Below are positions 16,146-24,245 of a stretch of DNA of 32,571 nt, piece by piece. The notes beneath the pieces were generated by a model. The model was not told where the DNA came from. It did not search any database and saw only the letters and a program-made list of their open reading frames with translations. How positions within the stretch are numbered: the first letter of the stretch is position 1; each line of letters opens with the position of its first letter. The stretch is from an uncultured Oscillospiraceae bacterium (GTDB lineage: Bacteria > Bacillota > Clostridia > Oscillospirales > Acutalibacteraceae): positions 1 through 32,571 of the forward strand of contig URPQ01000013.1 of assembly GCA_900549755.1 (NCBI GenBank). Direction: 5' to 3'. A program made the translations under genes and the position numbers.

Positions 16146-16984
16146 TTTTCAAGCTCCTTTAAATCGGCGTTTATTTGCGCTTTAAGCTCCGAAACGGACG
16201 AGAACTTAACCTCGCCCCTTACAAACCTGCGTGGAGAAACAGTAACGGTATCGCCGTAAATATCGCCCGAAAAGCCCTTAATAAACGTCTCACTTATAAT
16301 ATAATCGATTTTAAATGTGGGGCGCACGCCTATATCGGTAATGCCGTCGTACTCGCGCCCGTCCACCGTAACGCGGGATACATACACCCCGAATTTCGGC
16401 GGTAAAAGGCACTGCGGGTAGCGCTGATTAACCGTGGGAAAGCCGAGCGTTCTGCCACGTTTATCGCCGCTTATAACCTCGGCGGTATAAGAAAAAGGCT
16501 TATACAGCAATCGGTTTGCCTTTTCGGTTTCGCCGCTTTGCAAAAGGCGTCTTATTTCGGTAGAAGATACGGTTTCGCCGTTTTCGGTTACGGGCTCGCT
16601 GCATTTAAGGGTAATGCCGCGTTCCCTGCAAAACTTTTCAAGCAAATTTTTATCCCCCGCGGCGTTTTTGCCGAAGCGATAGTTAAAGCCGCAGGAAATT
16701 AAGTCGGGTGAAAATTTATCGGTTAAAAGCCTTAAAAAATCTTCGGGTGGCATCGTGCGCACCTTTTCAAAATCAAGGGTGAAAATCTCGTCAATACCAA
16801 GGTCTTTAAGCGCGGTTTCCTTATCCTGCGGCAGCATTAGCGCCAGCGGTTTGCCGGTTATAAGCGCTTTCGGCGGTAGCGGGAAGATAACCGCAATTTT
16901 TTTGCAGCCGTCGGGCAGCCTTAAAACCTCGCGGTGACCCTTGTGCAGCCCGTCAAACGTACCCAAAGCCAATGCGGTCTTCAT
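16142..16984 (-). CDS. ribF: Bifunctional riboflavin kinase / FAD synthetase
   Basis: RibF makes FMN from riboflavin and then FAD. The 280-aa protein starts with the nucleotidyltransferase domain: LGTFDGLHKGHREVL (about 6-20), FNYRFGKNAAGD, and SSTEIRRLL near 150. The riboflavin kinase domain follows, with GDKRGRTLGFPTVN and the C-terminal FSGDIYGDTVTVSPRRFVR block. I used the ATG at 16984: it overlaps the truB stop by 4 bp (ATGA) and has GGAGG at 16994-16998. An upstream extension to 17017 would run back into truB and is not part of the family. In many Gram-positive bacteria ribF follows truB, as here. Confidence 0.95.
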   Translation of the reverse strand: MKTALALGTFDGLHKGHREVLRLPDGCKKIAVIFPLPPKALITGKPLALMLPQDKETALKDLGIDEIFTLDFEKVRTMPPEDFLRLLTDKFSPDLISCGFNYRFGKNAAGDKNLLEKFCRERGITLKCSEPVTENGETVSSTEIRRLLQSGETEKANRLLYKPFSYTAEVISGDKRGRTLGFPTVNQRYPQCLLPPKFGVYVSRVTVDGREYDGITDIGVRPTFKIDYIISETFIKGFSGDIYGDTVTVSPRRFVRGEVKFSSVSELKAQINADLKELEK

Positions 16985-17880
16985 CTTTTCATTTCCTCCG
17001 GGTAATTTATAATACATTTAATAGCAAGCTGCTCCTTTTCGTTTTCGGCAGCGCCTATGCCTAAAAACAGCCCGCCGAACTTCACTCTGAAAAGCTCGTT
17101 TTCTTTAGCGTCTGTAAGTCGCAATCTGTCAAACGAAAGCTTACCGCCGTTGCAAAAGCGCACCGCCTGCTTTTCGGTAACCTTTACCTCGCGCAGGTAA
17201 GCCACAGCTTTTTCCTCGCTTACAATATGCTGCGAAATATTTTCTTCCGAAATATCATCAAGCGCTGTGCATTCCGAAATATTAAAGCCGCCCGCATATG
17301 TGCGGCGCAGCGCCGAAAGGCACGCCCCGCAGCCTAAATATTCGCCCAAATCGCGCGCTAACGACCTGATATACGTTCCCTTTGAAACGTGCACGTCTAT
17401 TTTAAAAGTACCGCCCGTTAAACCCGTGGGCTGCGATATTTCAAAAATTTCAACTTCCCTTTCGGGTATTTCGGGCATATCACCCCGCCGCGCTAAGCGG
17501 TACATCGGCACGCCGTCCTTTTTCAAGGCGCTGTAAGCGGGCGGACGCTGCTTTATTTTGCCCGTGAAGTGCAAAAGCGCGTCTTCAAGCTCTTTTTCGG
17601 TTACATTAACCGCGCTTTGCGATAAAACGCTGCCCGTTATATCATCGGTATCGGTAACGGTGCCGAGCTTTATTTCGGCGGTGTAGCGTTTATCGGCGTC
17701 AAGCAGCAGACCCGAGAGCGCCGTTGCTCTGCCCAGCAAAACCGGCAGAACACCCGTTGCCATGGGATCAAGCGTGCCTGTGTGCCCCACGCGCTTTTCA
17801 TGCGCCGTTCTTTTTACCCGCGCCACCGCGCCGAACGAGGTAATGCCGCCGGGTTTATCGAGTAATATCAGCCCCTGCAT
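16981..17880 (-). CDS. truB: tRNA pseudouridine-55 synthase
   Basis: TruB converts U55 of the T-loop of tRNAs to pseudouridine. The protein has 299 aa from the ATG at 17880, which follows GGAGGAATGTA. It opens with the usual MQGLILLDKPGGITS; the catalytic Asp is residue 38 in HTGTLDPMATGVLP. Further family motifs are KQRPPAYSALKKDG, VHVSKGTYIRSLARDLG and the C-terminal PUA-like part. The gene overlaps nrnA by 26 bp and ribF by 4 bp, so expression is tightly coupled in the operon. Confidence 0.95.
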   Translation of the reverse strand: MQGLILLDKPGGITSFGAVARVKRTAHEKRVGHTGTLDPMATGVLPVLLGRATALSGLLLDADKRYTAEIKLGTVTDTDDITGSVLSQSAVNVTEKELEDALLHFTGKIKQRPPAYSALKKDGVPMYRLARRGDMPEIPEREVEIFEISQPTGLTGGTFKIDVHVSKGTYIRSLARDLGEYLGCGACLSALRRTYAGGFNISECTALDDISEENISQHIVSEEKAVAYLREVKVTEKQAVRFCNGGKLSFDRLRLTDAKENELFRVKFGGLFLGIGAAENEKEQLAIKCIINYPEEMKR

Positions 17881-18862
17881 TACATTCCTCCATAGTTTCC
17901 TCCACCGCTTTAAGCACAGCCGCCTTAACTTCATCTAAGGTGCCGTTTACGCTGGCGCCCGCGGCGCCCTTATGACCGCCGCCGCCGAGCCTTCTGCAAA
18001 TTGCCGAGGCATCAAGCGGCGGATATGTGCGGAGGGACACCTTAAACTCCGCGTCATCGGTCTGTTTTACCGTAATTCCGGCAATAACGCCCTCAACACT
18101 GCGTGAAATAACGGCAATGCCCTCAAGCTCTGTTCCGCTGCAACCTGTTTTTTCCTGCATTTCGGCAGTAACCGGCAAAAGTATGCACTTCCCGCCAAAA
18201 TGAAATTCCGAGGCGTCAAGCACCATTCTTTCAAGCTCTAAGAGCTTGCGCGATTTTGTATCAAACATAATGCGGTTAATTTCGGGCGCGTCAATATTAT
18301 ACTCGTAAAGCTGCGCCGTTATCATATGTGTTTTGGCAGTAACATTTGAGTATTTAAAGCAGCCCGTATCGGTTGCAATACCCGTGTAAAGCGCCTTTGC
18401 GGTAACATCGTTAATGTTTACCTTCATAATGCCGAGCAGCTCATACATACTCTCGGCTGTCGCCGCGGCGTCCGCGTCTAAAAACAAATTCTTTGCAAAC
18501 CGCAGGTTGGAAATATGGTGGTCAATGTTAAGGTCAACTATATCTCCAAATTCTTCTTCAAGCCCGCCGAGCAGACGTTTATCCGCCACGTCAACCGCCA
18601 CAACTGTCGCGTCATCGCGGGAAACATGGTCGGTCTGCCTTGCAAAATAGTTATACTTTTCGGGTATAACGTCCGGGCAAATAACGCACGCCGCCTTGCC
18701 TATTTCTTTAAGCGCGTAGTAAAGCGCATAGGCAGAGCCCAGCGTGTCCCCGTCCGGCGAGGCATGGGTCAGAATAATATAATTATCATGCTTATGCAGA
18801 TATTTCGCGGTCTGCCTGAGAGTAAGCTCGCGGCAGCCGTTTTCCTGTTTATTTTTCTTCAT
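17855..18862 (-). CDS. nrnA: DHH-family nanoRNase / pAp phosphatase
   Basis: A 335-aa phosphoesterase of the DHH/DHHA1 class. It probably degrades 2-5-nt RNAs and dephosphorylates 3'-phosphoadenosine 5'-phosphate, as B. subtilis NrnA does. The metal-binding motifs are ILTHASPDGDTLGSA (about 32-46), VAVDVAD, and the namesake DHH in NIDHHISNLRF (near 117-127). The DHHA1 domain shows GGGHKGAAGASVNG close to the C-terminus. It overlaps rbfA by 14 bp upstream and truB by 26 bp downstream, which is a common position for this family in Firmicutes. Confidence 0.92.
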   Translation of the reverse strand: MKKNKQENGCRELTLRQTAKYLHKHDNYIILTHASPDGDTLGSAYALYYALKEIGKAACVICPDVIPEKYNYFARQTDHVSRDDATVVAVDVADKRLLGGLEEEFGDIVDLNIDHHISNLRFAKNLFLDADAAATAESMYELLGIMKVNINDVTAKALYTGIATDTGCFKYSNVTAKTHMITAQLYEYNIDAPEINRIMFDTKSRKLLELERMVLDASEFHFGGKCILLPVTAEMQEKTGCSGTELEGIAVISRSVEGVIAGITVKQTDDAEFKVSLRTYPPLDASAICRRLGGGGHKGAAGASVNGTLDEVKAAVLKAVEETMEECNAGADITR

Positions 18863-19211
18863 TCTTATTTTCCCCGTTCAAGGACTCAATAATTCTTGAA
18901 ATATTGGCGCTCTGCTCAATAGAGTCGTCCGCCACAAAGCGCAGCTCGGGCACCTTTCTGAGAGTTAAGCGTGCGCCCAGCTCGCGGCGGAGAAAGCCCG
19001 CCGCGCCTTTAAGTGCCTTTACCGAGCTTACGGTTTTTTCGTAGCCCTCTATCGCGCTGACATAAACCGTAGCATAGGAAAGGTCGCCCGAAACGTCAAC
19101 CTTTACAATGCTTAAAAGCTGACTTACCCTCGGGTCCTTCATATTCCGCAAAAGCTCAGATAATGCAAGCTTTATGTCAGACGTTATACGGTCAATTCTG
19201 TAACCGGCCAT
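18849..19211 (-). CDS. rbfA: 30S ribosome-binding factor A
   Basis: RbfA is a 120-aa KH-like assembly factor that binds the immature 30S subunit near helix 1 of 16S rRNA. Seen here: RIDRITSDIKLALSELLRNMKDPRV at the N-terminus (in blocks), VDVSGDLSYATVYVS in the middle, and LRRELGARLTLRKVPELRF with DDSIEQSANI near the end. These are the diagnostic strings of the family. Its ATG overlaps the infB stop by one base (TGATG). Confidence 0.95.
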   Translation of the reverse strand: MAGYRIDRITSDIKLALSELLRNMKDPRVSQLLSIVKVDVSGDLSYATVYVSAIEGYEKTVSSVKALKGAAGFLRRELGARLTLRKVPELRFVADDSIEQSANISRIIESLNGENKNEEK

Positions 19212-21817
19212 CAGTCTCTGTACTCCTCCATAATAAAGGCTTCAAAAACGTCGCCCTCTTTAATATCCGCAAACTTCTCAAGCCCTATGCCGCACTCGTA
19301 GCCCTGTGCTACTTCCTTTACGTCGTCCTTAAAGCGGCGGAGTGACGCTATCTTATCCTCGCAAATAACAATACCGTCGCGAACAACGCGTATCTGGCAG
19401 GCACGGGTGACCTTGCCGTTTGTAATATAGCAGCCTGCAACCGTGCCGACGTTGGAAATCTTGTAAACATTGCGCACCTCGGCTGTTCCGAGCTGATTTT
19501 CACGGAACTTAGGCGCCAGCATACCTTTCATTGCCGCCTTTATTTCTTCAATGCAATCGTAAATTACGCGGTACATACGCATATCAACGCCATCGCGCTC
19601 TGCCGCTGTTTTTGCAACGCCGTCGGGGCGGACGTTAAAGCCTACTATAATAGCCCCCGAGGTCTGCGCCAGCATAACGTCGGACTCGTTTATAGCGCCC
19701 ACGCCGCCGTGTATAACTCGAACCTTTACCTCGTCGTTTGAGAGCTTTTCAAGACTGTCGCGAACCGCCTCAACGCTGCCCTGAACGTCTGCCTTAACAA
19801 TAATATTAAGCTCCTTTAAATCGCCCTCGCTTAATTGATCAAAGAGGTTATCAAGCGTTACGCGCTGTTTTGCGTTGAACAGCTCCTCCTTAGCCTTCTG
19901 CTTTCTCTGCTCAACCAGCTCACGCGCCAGTCTTTCATCGGTCACCGCGTCAAAAATATCGCCCGCGTTTGGCGTTTCGGCAAGACCGGTAATTTCAACC
20001 GGAACAGATGGACCTGCTTCTTTCAGCTCCTTGCCGTTTTCGTTCGTCATAACGCGAACTCTGCCCACGGCAGTGCCCGCTACTATTATATCGCCGCTTT
20101 TGAGCGTTCCGTTCTGAACAAGTAGGGAAGCCACAGGACCTCTGCCCTTATCAAGCCTTGCTTCAATAACAATACCCTTTGCCTTGCGGTCGGGGTTGGC
20201 TTTAAGCTCCATAACCTCGGCAACCAGCAGAATGTTTTCAAGCAGGCTGTCAATTCCTTCGTGGGTCTTAGCCGAAACAGGCACACATATAACATCGCCG
20301 CCCCACTTTTCGGGAACAAGACCGTGCTCGGTCAGCTGCTGCAAAACTCTGTCGGGGTTAGCCTCGGGCTTATCCATTTTATTTATGGCAACAATTATCT
20401 GCACCTCCGCCGCCTTGGCGTGGTTTATAGCCTCAATGGTCTGCGGCATAATACCGTCGTCCGCCGCGACAACAAGCACCGCAATATCTGTAGCCATAGC
20501 GCCACGCTTACGCATTGAGGTGAACGCCGCGTGGCCCGGAGTATCAAGGAAGGTAATATCCTGCCCGTTGCAGTTTACCCTGTAAGCGCCTATGTGCTGG
20601 GTAATTCCGCCCGCCTCGGTATCGGTAACGGCGGTGTTTCTTATAGCGTCAAGCAGTGAGGTCTTACCGTGGTCAACGTGACCCATAACAACCACAACAG
20701 GGCTTCTCGGCTTTAGGTTTTCGGCGTTATCCTCGGTGTCGTCCATAATGCGCTCTTCAATTGTAACAACAACCTGCTTTTCAATTTTAGCGCCCATTTC
20801 GGTTACTACTATTTCGGCAGTATCATAATCAATAACCTGGTTTACGGTTGCCATCATTCCAAGCTTCAAGAGAACCTTAATAACCTCTGCCGCAGTCTTT
20901 TTAAGTGCTGCCGCCAACTCGCCGACTGTAATTTCATCGCCGACGGTAACGGTTATCGGGGTCTTCTTTATGCGCTCTAACTGGAGTCTGCGCATTTTAT
21001 CCGCCTCGGTCTCGCGCTTTGCACCCTGCGGGCGGCGGTAATCCTGCGATTTCTGCTTTATCTTCTGTTTTCTTGAGAAGTTATCGCGCATAGTGTTTGC
21101 GGGCGCTATGCGCTCGTATTTCTCGTTGTATTTATCAATATTAACGTTTGAAGTGCGGGTGTCAATATGGCGTATCTCGGCAGGTCCGCGCTTCGGTGCC
21201 TCACCCGGCTTTTTATCCTTTTTCTGCGAAACAAAGGGCTTGGGGTCTGAAACGCCGTGCTTTTTCTCCTCGGGCTTCTTTTCCTCTGCCTTCCTTTCCT
21301 CTTTTTTAGGCTCGGGCTGCTTCTTTTCCTCCGGTTTCTTTTCTGCCGGCTTTGCCGCCTGCTCAGGCTTCTTATCGGCAGCAAGCTTTTCCTCAGCCTT
21401 TTTCTCGGCAGGCTTTGCAGTCTCGGCTTTTACCTCTGCCTTTACCTCCGCCTTTTTCGGCTCAGCCTTTTTCTCCGCTTTTACGGGTTCGGCAGGTTTT
21501 TCACCGTTCTGCGCGGCTGCTGCGGCTTTAAGCTGCTCTAAAATCGCCATCTGCTCGGCAAGCTTTTTATTTTTTTCTTCTTCCCTTGCCTTTTTCGCCG
21601 CCGCTCTTGATTCCGCTCCCGTAGCAAAATAATCGGCAAAGCTTTTAACCTCGTTTTGCTTTGTAAGCGTGTCAAAAACAAGGCTTATTTCCTTTTCGTC
21701 CAGGGCGGTGCTGCTCTTTTTGTCGGCCCCTGTTTTCTCGGCAATAATCTTTATTATATCCTTTGAAGTAAGCCCGAAATCCTTTGCAAGCTCGCTTATT
21801 TTGTATTTATTCGTCAT
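19211..21817 (-). CDS. infB: Translation initiation factor IF-2
   Basis: IF-2 is the GTPase that places initiator tRNA on the 30S subunit and drives subunit joining. The 868-aa form starts at the ATG at 21817 (GGAGGAAAAG upstream). The N-terminal IF2_N helix domain (YKISELAKDFGL) is followed by a long, low-complexity Ala/Lys/Glu/Pro linker (about 65-225) and a second IF2_N region. The G domain begins with GHVDHGKT at 379-386, then DTPGHAAFTSMR and NKMDKPEAN. Domains II, III and IV end in the conserved RFKDDVKEVAQGYECG. It overlaps ylxQ by 11 bp. The AT/GC-biased repeats of the linker give several spurious open frames on the opposite strand. Confidence 0.97.
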   Translation of the reverse strand: MTNKYKISELAKDFGLTSKDIIKIIAEKTGADKKSSTALDEKEISLVFDTLTKQNEVKSFADYFATGAESRAAAKKAREEEKNKKLAEQMAILEQLKAAAAAQNGEKPAEPVKAEKKAEPKKAEVKAEVKAETAKPAEKKAEEKLAADKKPEQAAKPAEKKPEEKKQPEPKKEERKAEEKKPEEKKHGVSDPKPFVSQKKDKKPGEAPKRGPAEIRHIDTRTSNVNIDKYNEKYERIAPANTMRDNFSRKQKIKQKSQDYRRPQGAKRETEADKMRRLQLERIKKTPITVTVGDEITVGELAAALKKTAAEVIKVLLKLGMMATVNQVIDYDTAEIVVTEMGAKIEKQVVVTIEERIMDDTEDNAENLKPRSPVVVVMGHVDHGKTSLLDAIRNTAVTDTEAGGITQHIGAYRVNCNGQDITFLDTPGHAAFTSMRKRGAMATDIAVLVVAADDGIMPQTIEAINHAKAAEVQIIVAINKMDKPEANPDRVLQQLTEHGLVPEKWGGDVICVPVSAKTHEGIDSLLENILLVAEVMELKANPDRKAKGIVIEARLDKGRGPVASLLVQNGTLKSGDIIVAGTAVGRVRVMTNENGKELKEAGPSVPVEITGLAETPNAGDIFDAVTDERLARELVEQRKQKAKEELFNAKQRVTLDNLFDQLSEGDLKELNIIVKADVQGSVEAVRDSLEKLSNDEVKVRVIHGGVGAINESDVMLAQTSGAIIVGFNVRPDGVAKTAAERDGVDMRMYRVIYDCIEEIKAAMKGMLAPKFRENQLGTAEVRNVYKISNVGTVAGCYITNGKVTRACQIRVVRDGIVICEDKIASLRRFKDDVKEVAQGYECGIGLEKFADIKEGDVFEAFIMEEYRD

Positions 21818-22133
21818 TAGCTTTTCCTCCTTCAACGTACGCCTTTAAAAAAGCGTCGGCAAAACCGCTGTCGTTTATAGTTAAAATTCCGCATCTCCGA
21901 CCGACAGCGTCCGACACGGTCAATATATCAAAGCCCTCAAGCACAATCAGCTTAACGTTATGCTTTTCACAGAAAAAACCTATTTCCTTGCGGCTTTTTT
22001 CGGATACGTCCGCGGCACTCACGGCAAGTCTGGCTTTCCCCTTTGCAAGCGACTCGCGCGCTTTAGCCATACCGTAGCTTATGTTCCCCGATTTCGCCGC
22101 AAAGCCCAGTAAAGTCAAAAGCTTATTTTTCAC
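21807..22133 (-). CDS. ylxQ: L7Ae/L30e-like ribosomal protein (YlxQ)
   Basis: A 108-aa RNA-binding protein of the L7Ae family, known to recognise kink-turn RNA. Family features are LLGFAAKSGNISYG at the start, VSAADVSEKSRKEI, and the late GRRCGILTINDSGFA. I chose the GTG at 22131-22133, preceded by GGAG and GGGGAAA; the frame extends to a TTG at 22154, which would overlap ylxR further without a better ribosome site. The gene overlaps rnpM by 11 bp and infB by 11 bp. Confidence 0.85.
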   Translation of the reverse strand: MKNKLLTLLGFAAKSGNISYGMAKARESLAKGKARLAVSAADVSEKSRKEIGFFCEKHNVKLIVLEGFDILTVSDAVGRRCGILTINDSGFADAFLKAYVEGGKANDE

Positions 22134-22395
22134 TTTCCCCAAGCTCCGTTTCAATCGTTTCCCAAACGCTGTCCGGCACGTTTTCTCCGAACGCTCTTTG
22201 CAGCGCTCCGGATTTTCTTGCCTTTTTAAGGCACTCGGGCGATTTGCATATATACGCCCCTCTGCCGTTCAGCTTTCCCGTAGCGTCCGCTTTTATTTCG
22301 CAGCTCGGTGTTTTTACTATGCGCATAAGCTCGCGTTTCGGTTTCATCTCGCGGCAGCCGGTGCACATTCGCATTGGTATTTTTCCGCTCCCCAT
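22123..22395 (-). CDS. rnpM: YlxR/RnpM RNA-binding protein (DUF448)
   Basis: A 90-aa basic protein of the YlxR family, reported to modulate RNase P in B. subtilis. The core is RMCTGCREMKPKRELMRIV (about 9-27) followed by GRGAYICKSPECLKKA, the typical DUF448 pattern, with three Cys visible. It sits between nusA and ylxQ as in most Firmicutes. The ATG at 22395 has AAGGAG about 12 nt upstream; an ATG seven codons in is an alternative. Confidence 0.92.
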   Translation of the reverse strand: MGSGKIPMRMCTGCREMKPKRELMRIVKTPSCEIKADATGKLNGRGAYICKSPECLKKARKSGALQRAFGENVPDSVWETIETELGESEK

Positions 22396-22419
22396 AGCTC
22401 AAAGGCTCCTTTCAACTGC

Positions 22420-23505
22420 TTATTCGCCGAAAAATCCGCTTTCGGGATGAATATCTATCTTCCAGCCGGTAAGCTTTGCGGCAAGCCTTACGTTCTGCCC
22501 CTTGTTGCCTATTGCAAGCGATAACTGTGACTCCGGTACGCTCACCTTGCAAACCTTCGGGTCTTCGCTTTCAATTTCAACCGCCACAACCTTTGCGGGT
22601 GAAAGCGCCTCGGCTACAAACTCGTGCGGGTCGTCGCTGTATTTAACAATATCTATCTTTTCACCGGCTAATTCCTCAACTATCTTGTTAACGCGCGCGC
22701 CTCTCGGGCCTATGCAGGCGCCCACGGCGTCAATTTCGGGGTTGGCAGACCATACCGCAAGCTTTGTTCTCGAACCCGCCTGGCGAGATACAGATTTAAT
22801 TTCAATAGTACCGTCGAATATCTCGGGCACCTCGGTTTCAAACAAGCGCTTTACAAGGCAGGGGTGTGTGCGGGAGAGCATTATTCTCGCTCCGCGCTCG
22901 GTTTCCTTTACGTCCACCACATACACCTTTATGTGGTCGCCCTCTGTAAGCACCTCATCGGGCACCTGCTCGGTTTTCGGCAGGGTCGCCTCGTTTGAGC
23001 CTATTGTAAGTATTGCATTGCCGGTTTTGGGGTCAATTCGCTGAATAACCGCCGTTACAAGCTCGCGGTTATGGCTCTGGAACTCTGCCAGCACCTGACC
23101 CCTTTCCGCCTCTCTTACGCCCTGTCGGAAATTATTTTTTGAATTTTGGGCTACCACTCTGCCGAACTTTCTCGGGTCAAGCTTTATATCAATAAATCCG
23201 TGCTCCAAAGACGCGGGGTCAATAGCCGCGGCGTCCTCCTTTGAAATTTCGGTATAACGGTTTGTAACCTCGTCAACAATTGTTTTGCGGGCGGTAACAT
23301 TGAAAATTTCCTTTTCGGTATCAATAACGCAGGATACAATATCGCTGCCGCCGTAATCCTTACGAGCCGCAACAACTATCGCCTCGGCAATTTTATCCGC
23401 AATAAATTCGCGCGGTATGCCCCTTTCTTCCTCCATAAGCTTTAAAGCTTCAAAAAACTCCTTATTGTTATCGGTTTTAGCCTTTGATGTTTTTCTTGCT
23501 GCCAT
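22420..23505 (-). CDS. nusA: Transcription termination/antitermination factor NusA
   Basis: NusA binds RNA polymerase and nascent RNA and controls pausing and termination. The protein has 361 aa from the ATG at 23505 (GGAGGAAAACGG upstream), the short Gram-positive form without the acidic C-terminal repeats. The N-terminal polymerase-binding domain starts EFFEALKLMEEERGI, the S1 domain covers about 135-205, KH1 shows GACIGPRGARVNKIVEEL, and KH2 ends with SLAIGNKGQNVRLAAKLTG. It overlaps nothing in its chosen frame but lies only 16 bp after rimP. Confidence 0.96.
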   Translation of the reverse strand: MAARKTSKAKTDNNKEFFEALKLMEEERGIPREFIADKIAEAIVVAARKDYGGSDIVSCVIDTEKEIFNVTARKTIVDEVTNRYTEISKEDAAAIDPASLEHGFIDIKLDPRKFGRVVAQNSKNNFRQGVREAERGQVLAEFQSHNRELVTAVIQRIDPKTGNAILTIGSNEATLPKTEQVPDEVLTEGDHIKVYVVDVKETERGARIMLSRTHPCLVKRLFETEVPEIFDGTIEIKSVSRQAGSRTKLAVWSANPEIDAVGACIGPRGARVNKIVEELAGEKIDIVKYSDDPHEFVAEALSPAKVVAVEIESEDPKVCKVSVPESQLSLAIGNKGQNVRLAAKLTGWKIDIHPESGFFGE

Positions 23506-23521
23506 TTTCCGTTTTCCTCCA

Positions 23522-23977
23522 TTACTCAAAATCGCAAAGATTTGCTTTTGATATATTTTTAAATTCCACAGTGAGCACGTCTGTGCCCGTATTCAGCGTA
23601 ACGCTATCTTCGCCCACGTTTTCAAGCGTTCCCGTAAGCTCTTTTTTGCCGTCATACGCCTTGTAAAGCTTTAAACGAACCGGCTTGCCTACTGATTCCT
23701 CATAATGCCGGTGCCTTGTCAGCTCCCGCTCAATGCCCGGCGAGCACACCTCTAAATAGTACGATACGTCAATCGGATCCGCCTCGTCTATAATCGGGTC
23801 GATAGCGTGCGATACGTTCGTACAGTCGTCAATGCTTATGCCCTCGGGTTTATCAATAAATACCCTCAGGTACCACGACGCACCCTCCTTTAAAAAGCGC
23901 ACGTCCCAAAGCCCTACGCCCTCTGCCGCTACCGCGTCCTTTATAAGCTCGTAGACCTTTTCAGCCGAATTTGCCAT
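23522..23977 (-). CDS. rimP: Ribosome maturation factor RimP
   Basis: First gene of the operon, 151 aa, needed for late 30S maturation. Recognisable strings are VAAEGVGLWDVRFLKEG, the strand WYLRVFIDKPEGISIDDC, and YYLEVCSPGIERELTR, where the family usually has VSSPG; the Cys for Ser change is mild. The C-terminal SH3-like domain (about 90-151) follows. The start ATG at 23977 has GAGCAGGGAG upstream. Its leader carries a strong promoter and a hairpin. Confidence 0.94.
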   Translation of the reverse strand: MANSAEKVYELIKDAVAAEGVGLWDVRFLKEGASWYLRVFIDKPEGISIDDCTNVSHAIDPIIDEADPIDVSYYLEVCSPGIERELTRHRHYEESVGKPVRLKLYKAYDGKKELTGTLENVGEDSVTLNTGTDVLTVEFKNISKANLCDFE

Positions 23978-24008
23978 TTTTTCACTGCTCCCTGCTCACA
24001 AAACAAAA

Positions 24009-24030
24009 GTGAGCGGGTCGCCCCACTCAC
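24009..24030 (-). promoter_or_regulatory. Leader hairpin of the rimP-nusA operon (candidate attenuator)
   Basis: On the minus strand a 9-bp GC-rich stem (24022-24030 with 24009-24017, one wobble) is capped by a GCGA tetraloop of the GNRA type. Three weaker pairs extend it, and TTTTGTTTT follows at once. It lies about 15 nt after the predicted transcription start and about 30 nt before rimP. Its shape matches an intrinsic terminator or NusA-responsive pause hairpin. Confidence 0.6.
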
Positions 24031-24051
24031 CTTTCTTTGCTTAGTAATGCA

Positions 24052-24080
24052 ATTATACCACACCTGCCGAAAAAAATCAA
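24052..24080 (-). promoter_or_regulatory. Promoter of the rimP-nusA-infB operon
   Basis: On the minus strand, TTGATT (24075-24080) and a perfect TATAAT (24052-24057) are 17 bp apart. Predicted start is near 24045, giving a 68-nt leader. Confidence 0.8.
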
Positions 24081-24204
24081 GCTTTTTTTCAAAAAAACCG
24101 CGTTATGTATTTTTTTATATTTATGCTATAAATTTTATGATATAACAGGCGGAAAATATTATTTAAAATTTTTCAAAAAAAGTCTTTTTGTGTCGAATGT
24201 TTTG

Positions 24205-24213
24205 TGATAAAAT
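24205..24213 (+). promoter_or_regulatory. Extended -10 promoter of the PRPP synthetase gene
   Basis: TGATAAAAT (24205-24213) is an extended -10 with TG one base before TAAAAT; I see no good -35. It would start near 24220, about 26 nt before the ATG. Confidence 0.45.
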
Positions 24214-24245
24214 AGAAGTATAAAAATGCAACGGAGGGCTTTTAT

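Noticed and set aside
21093..21632. Open frames on the plus strand within infB
   Set aside because: Produced by the Lys/Glu/Ala/Pro-rich linker of IF-2; the translation is Phe/Ser-rich low complexity.
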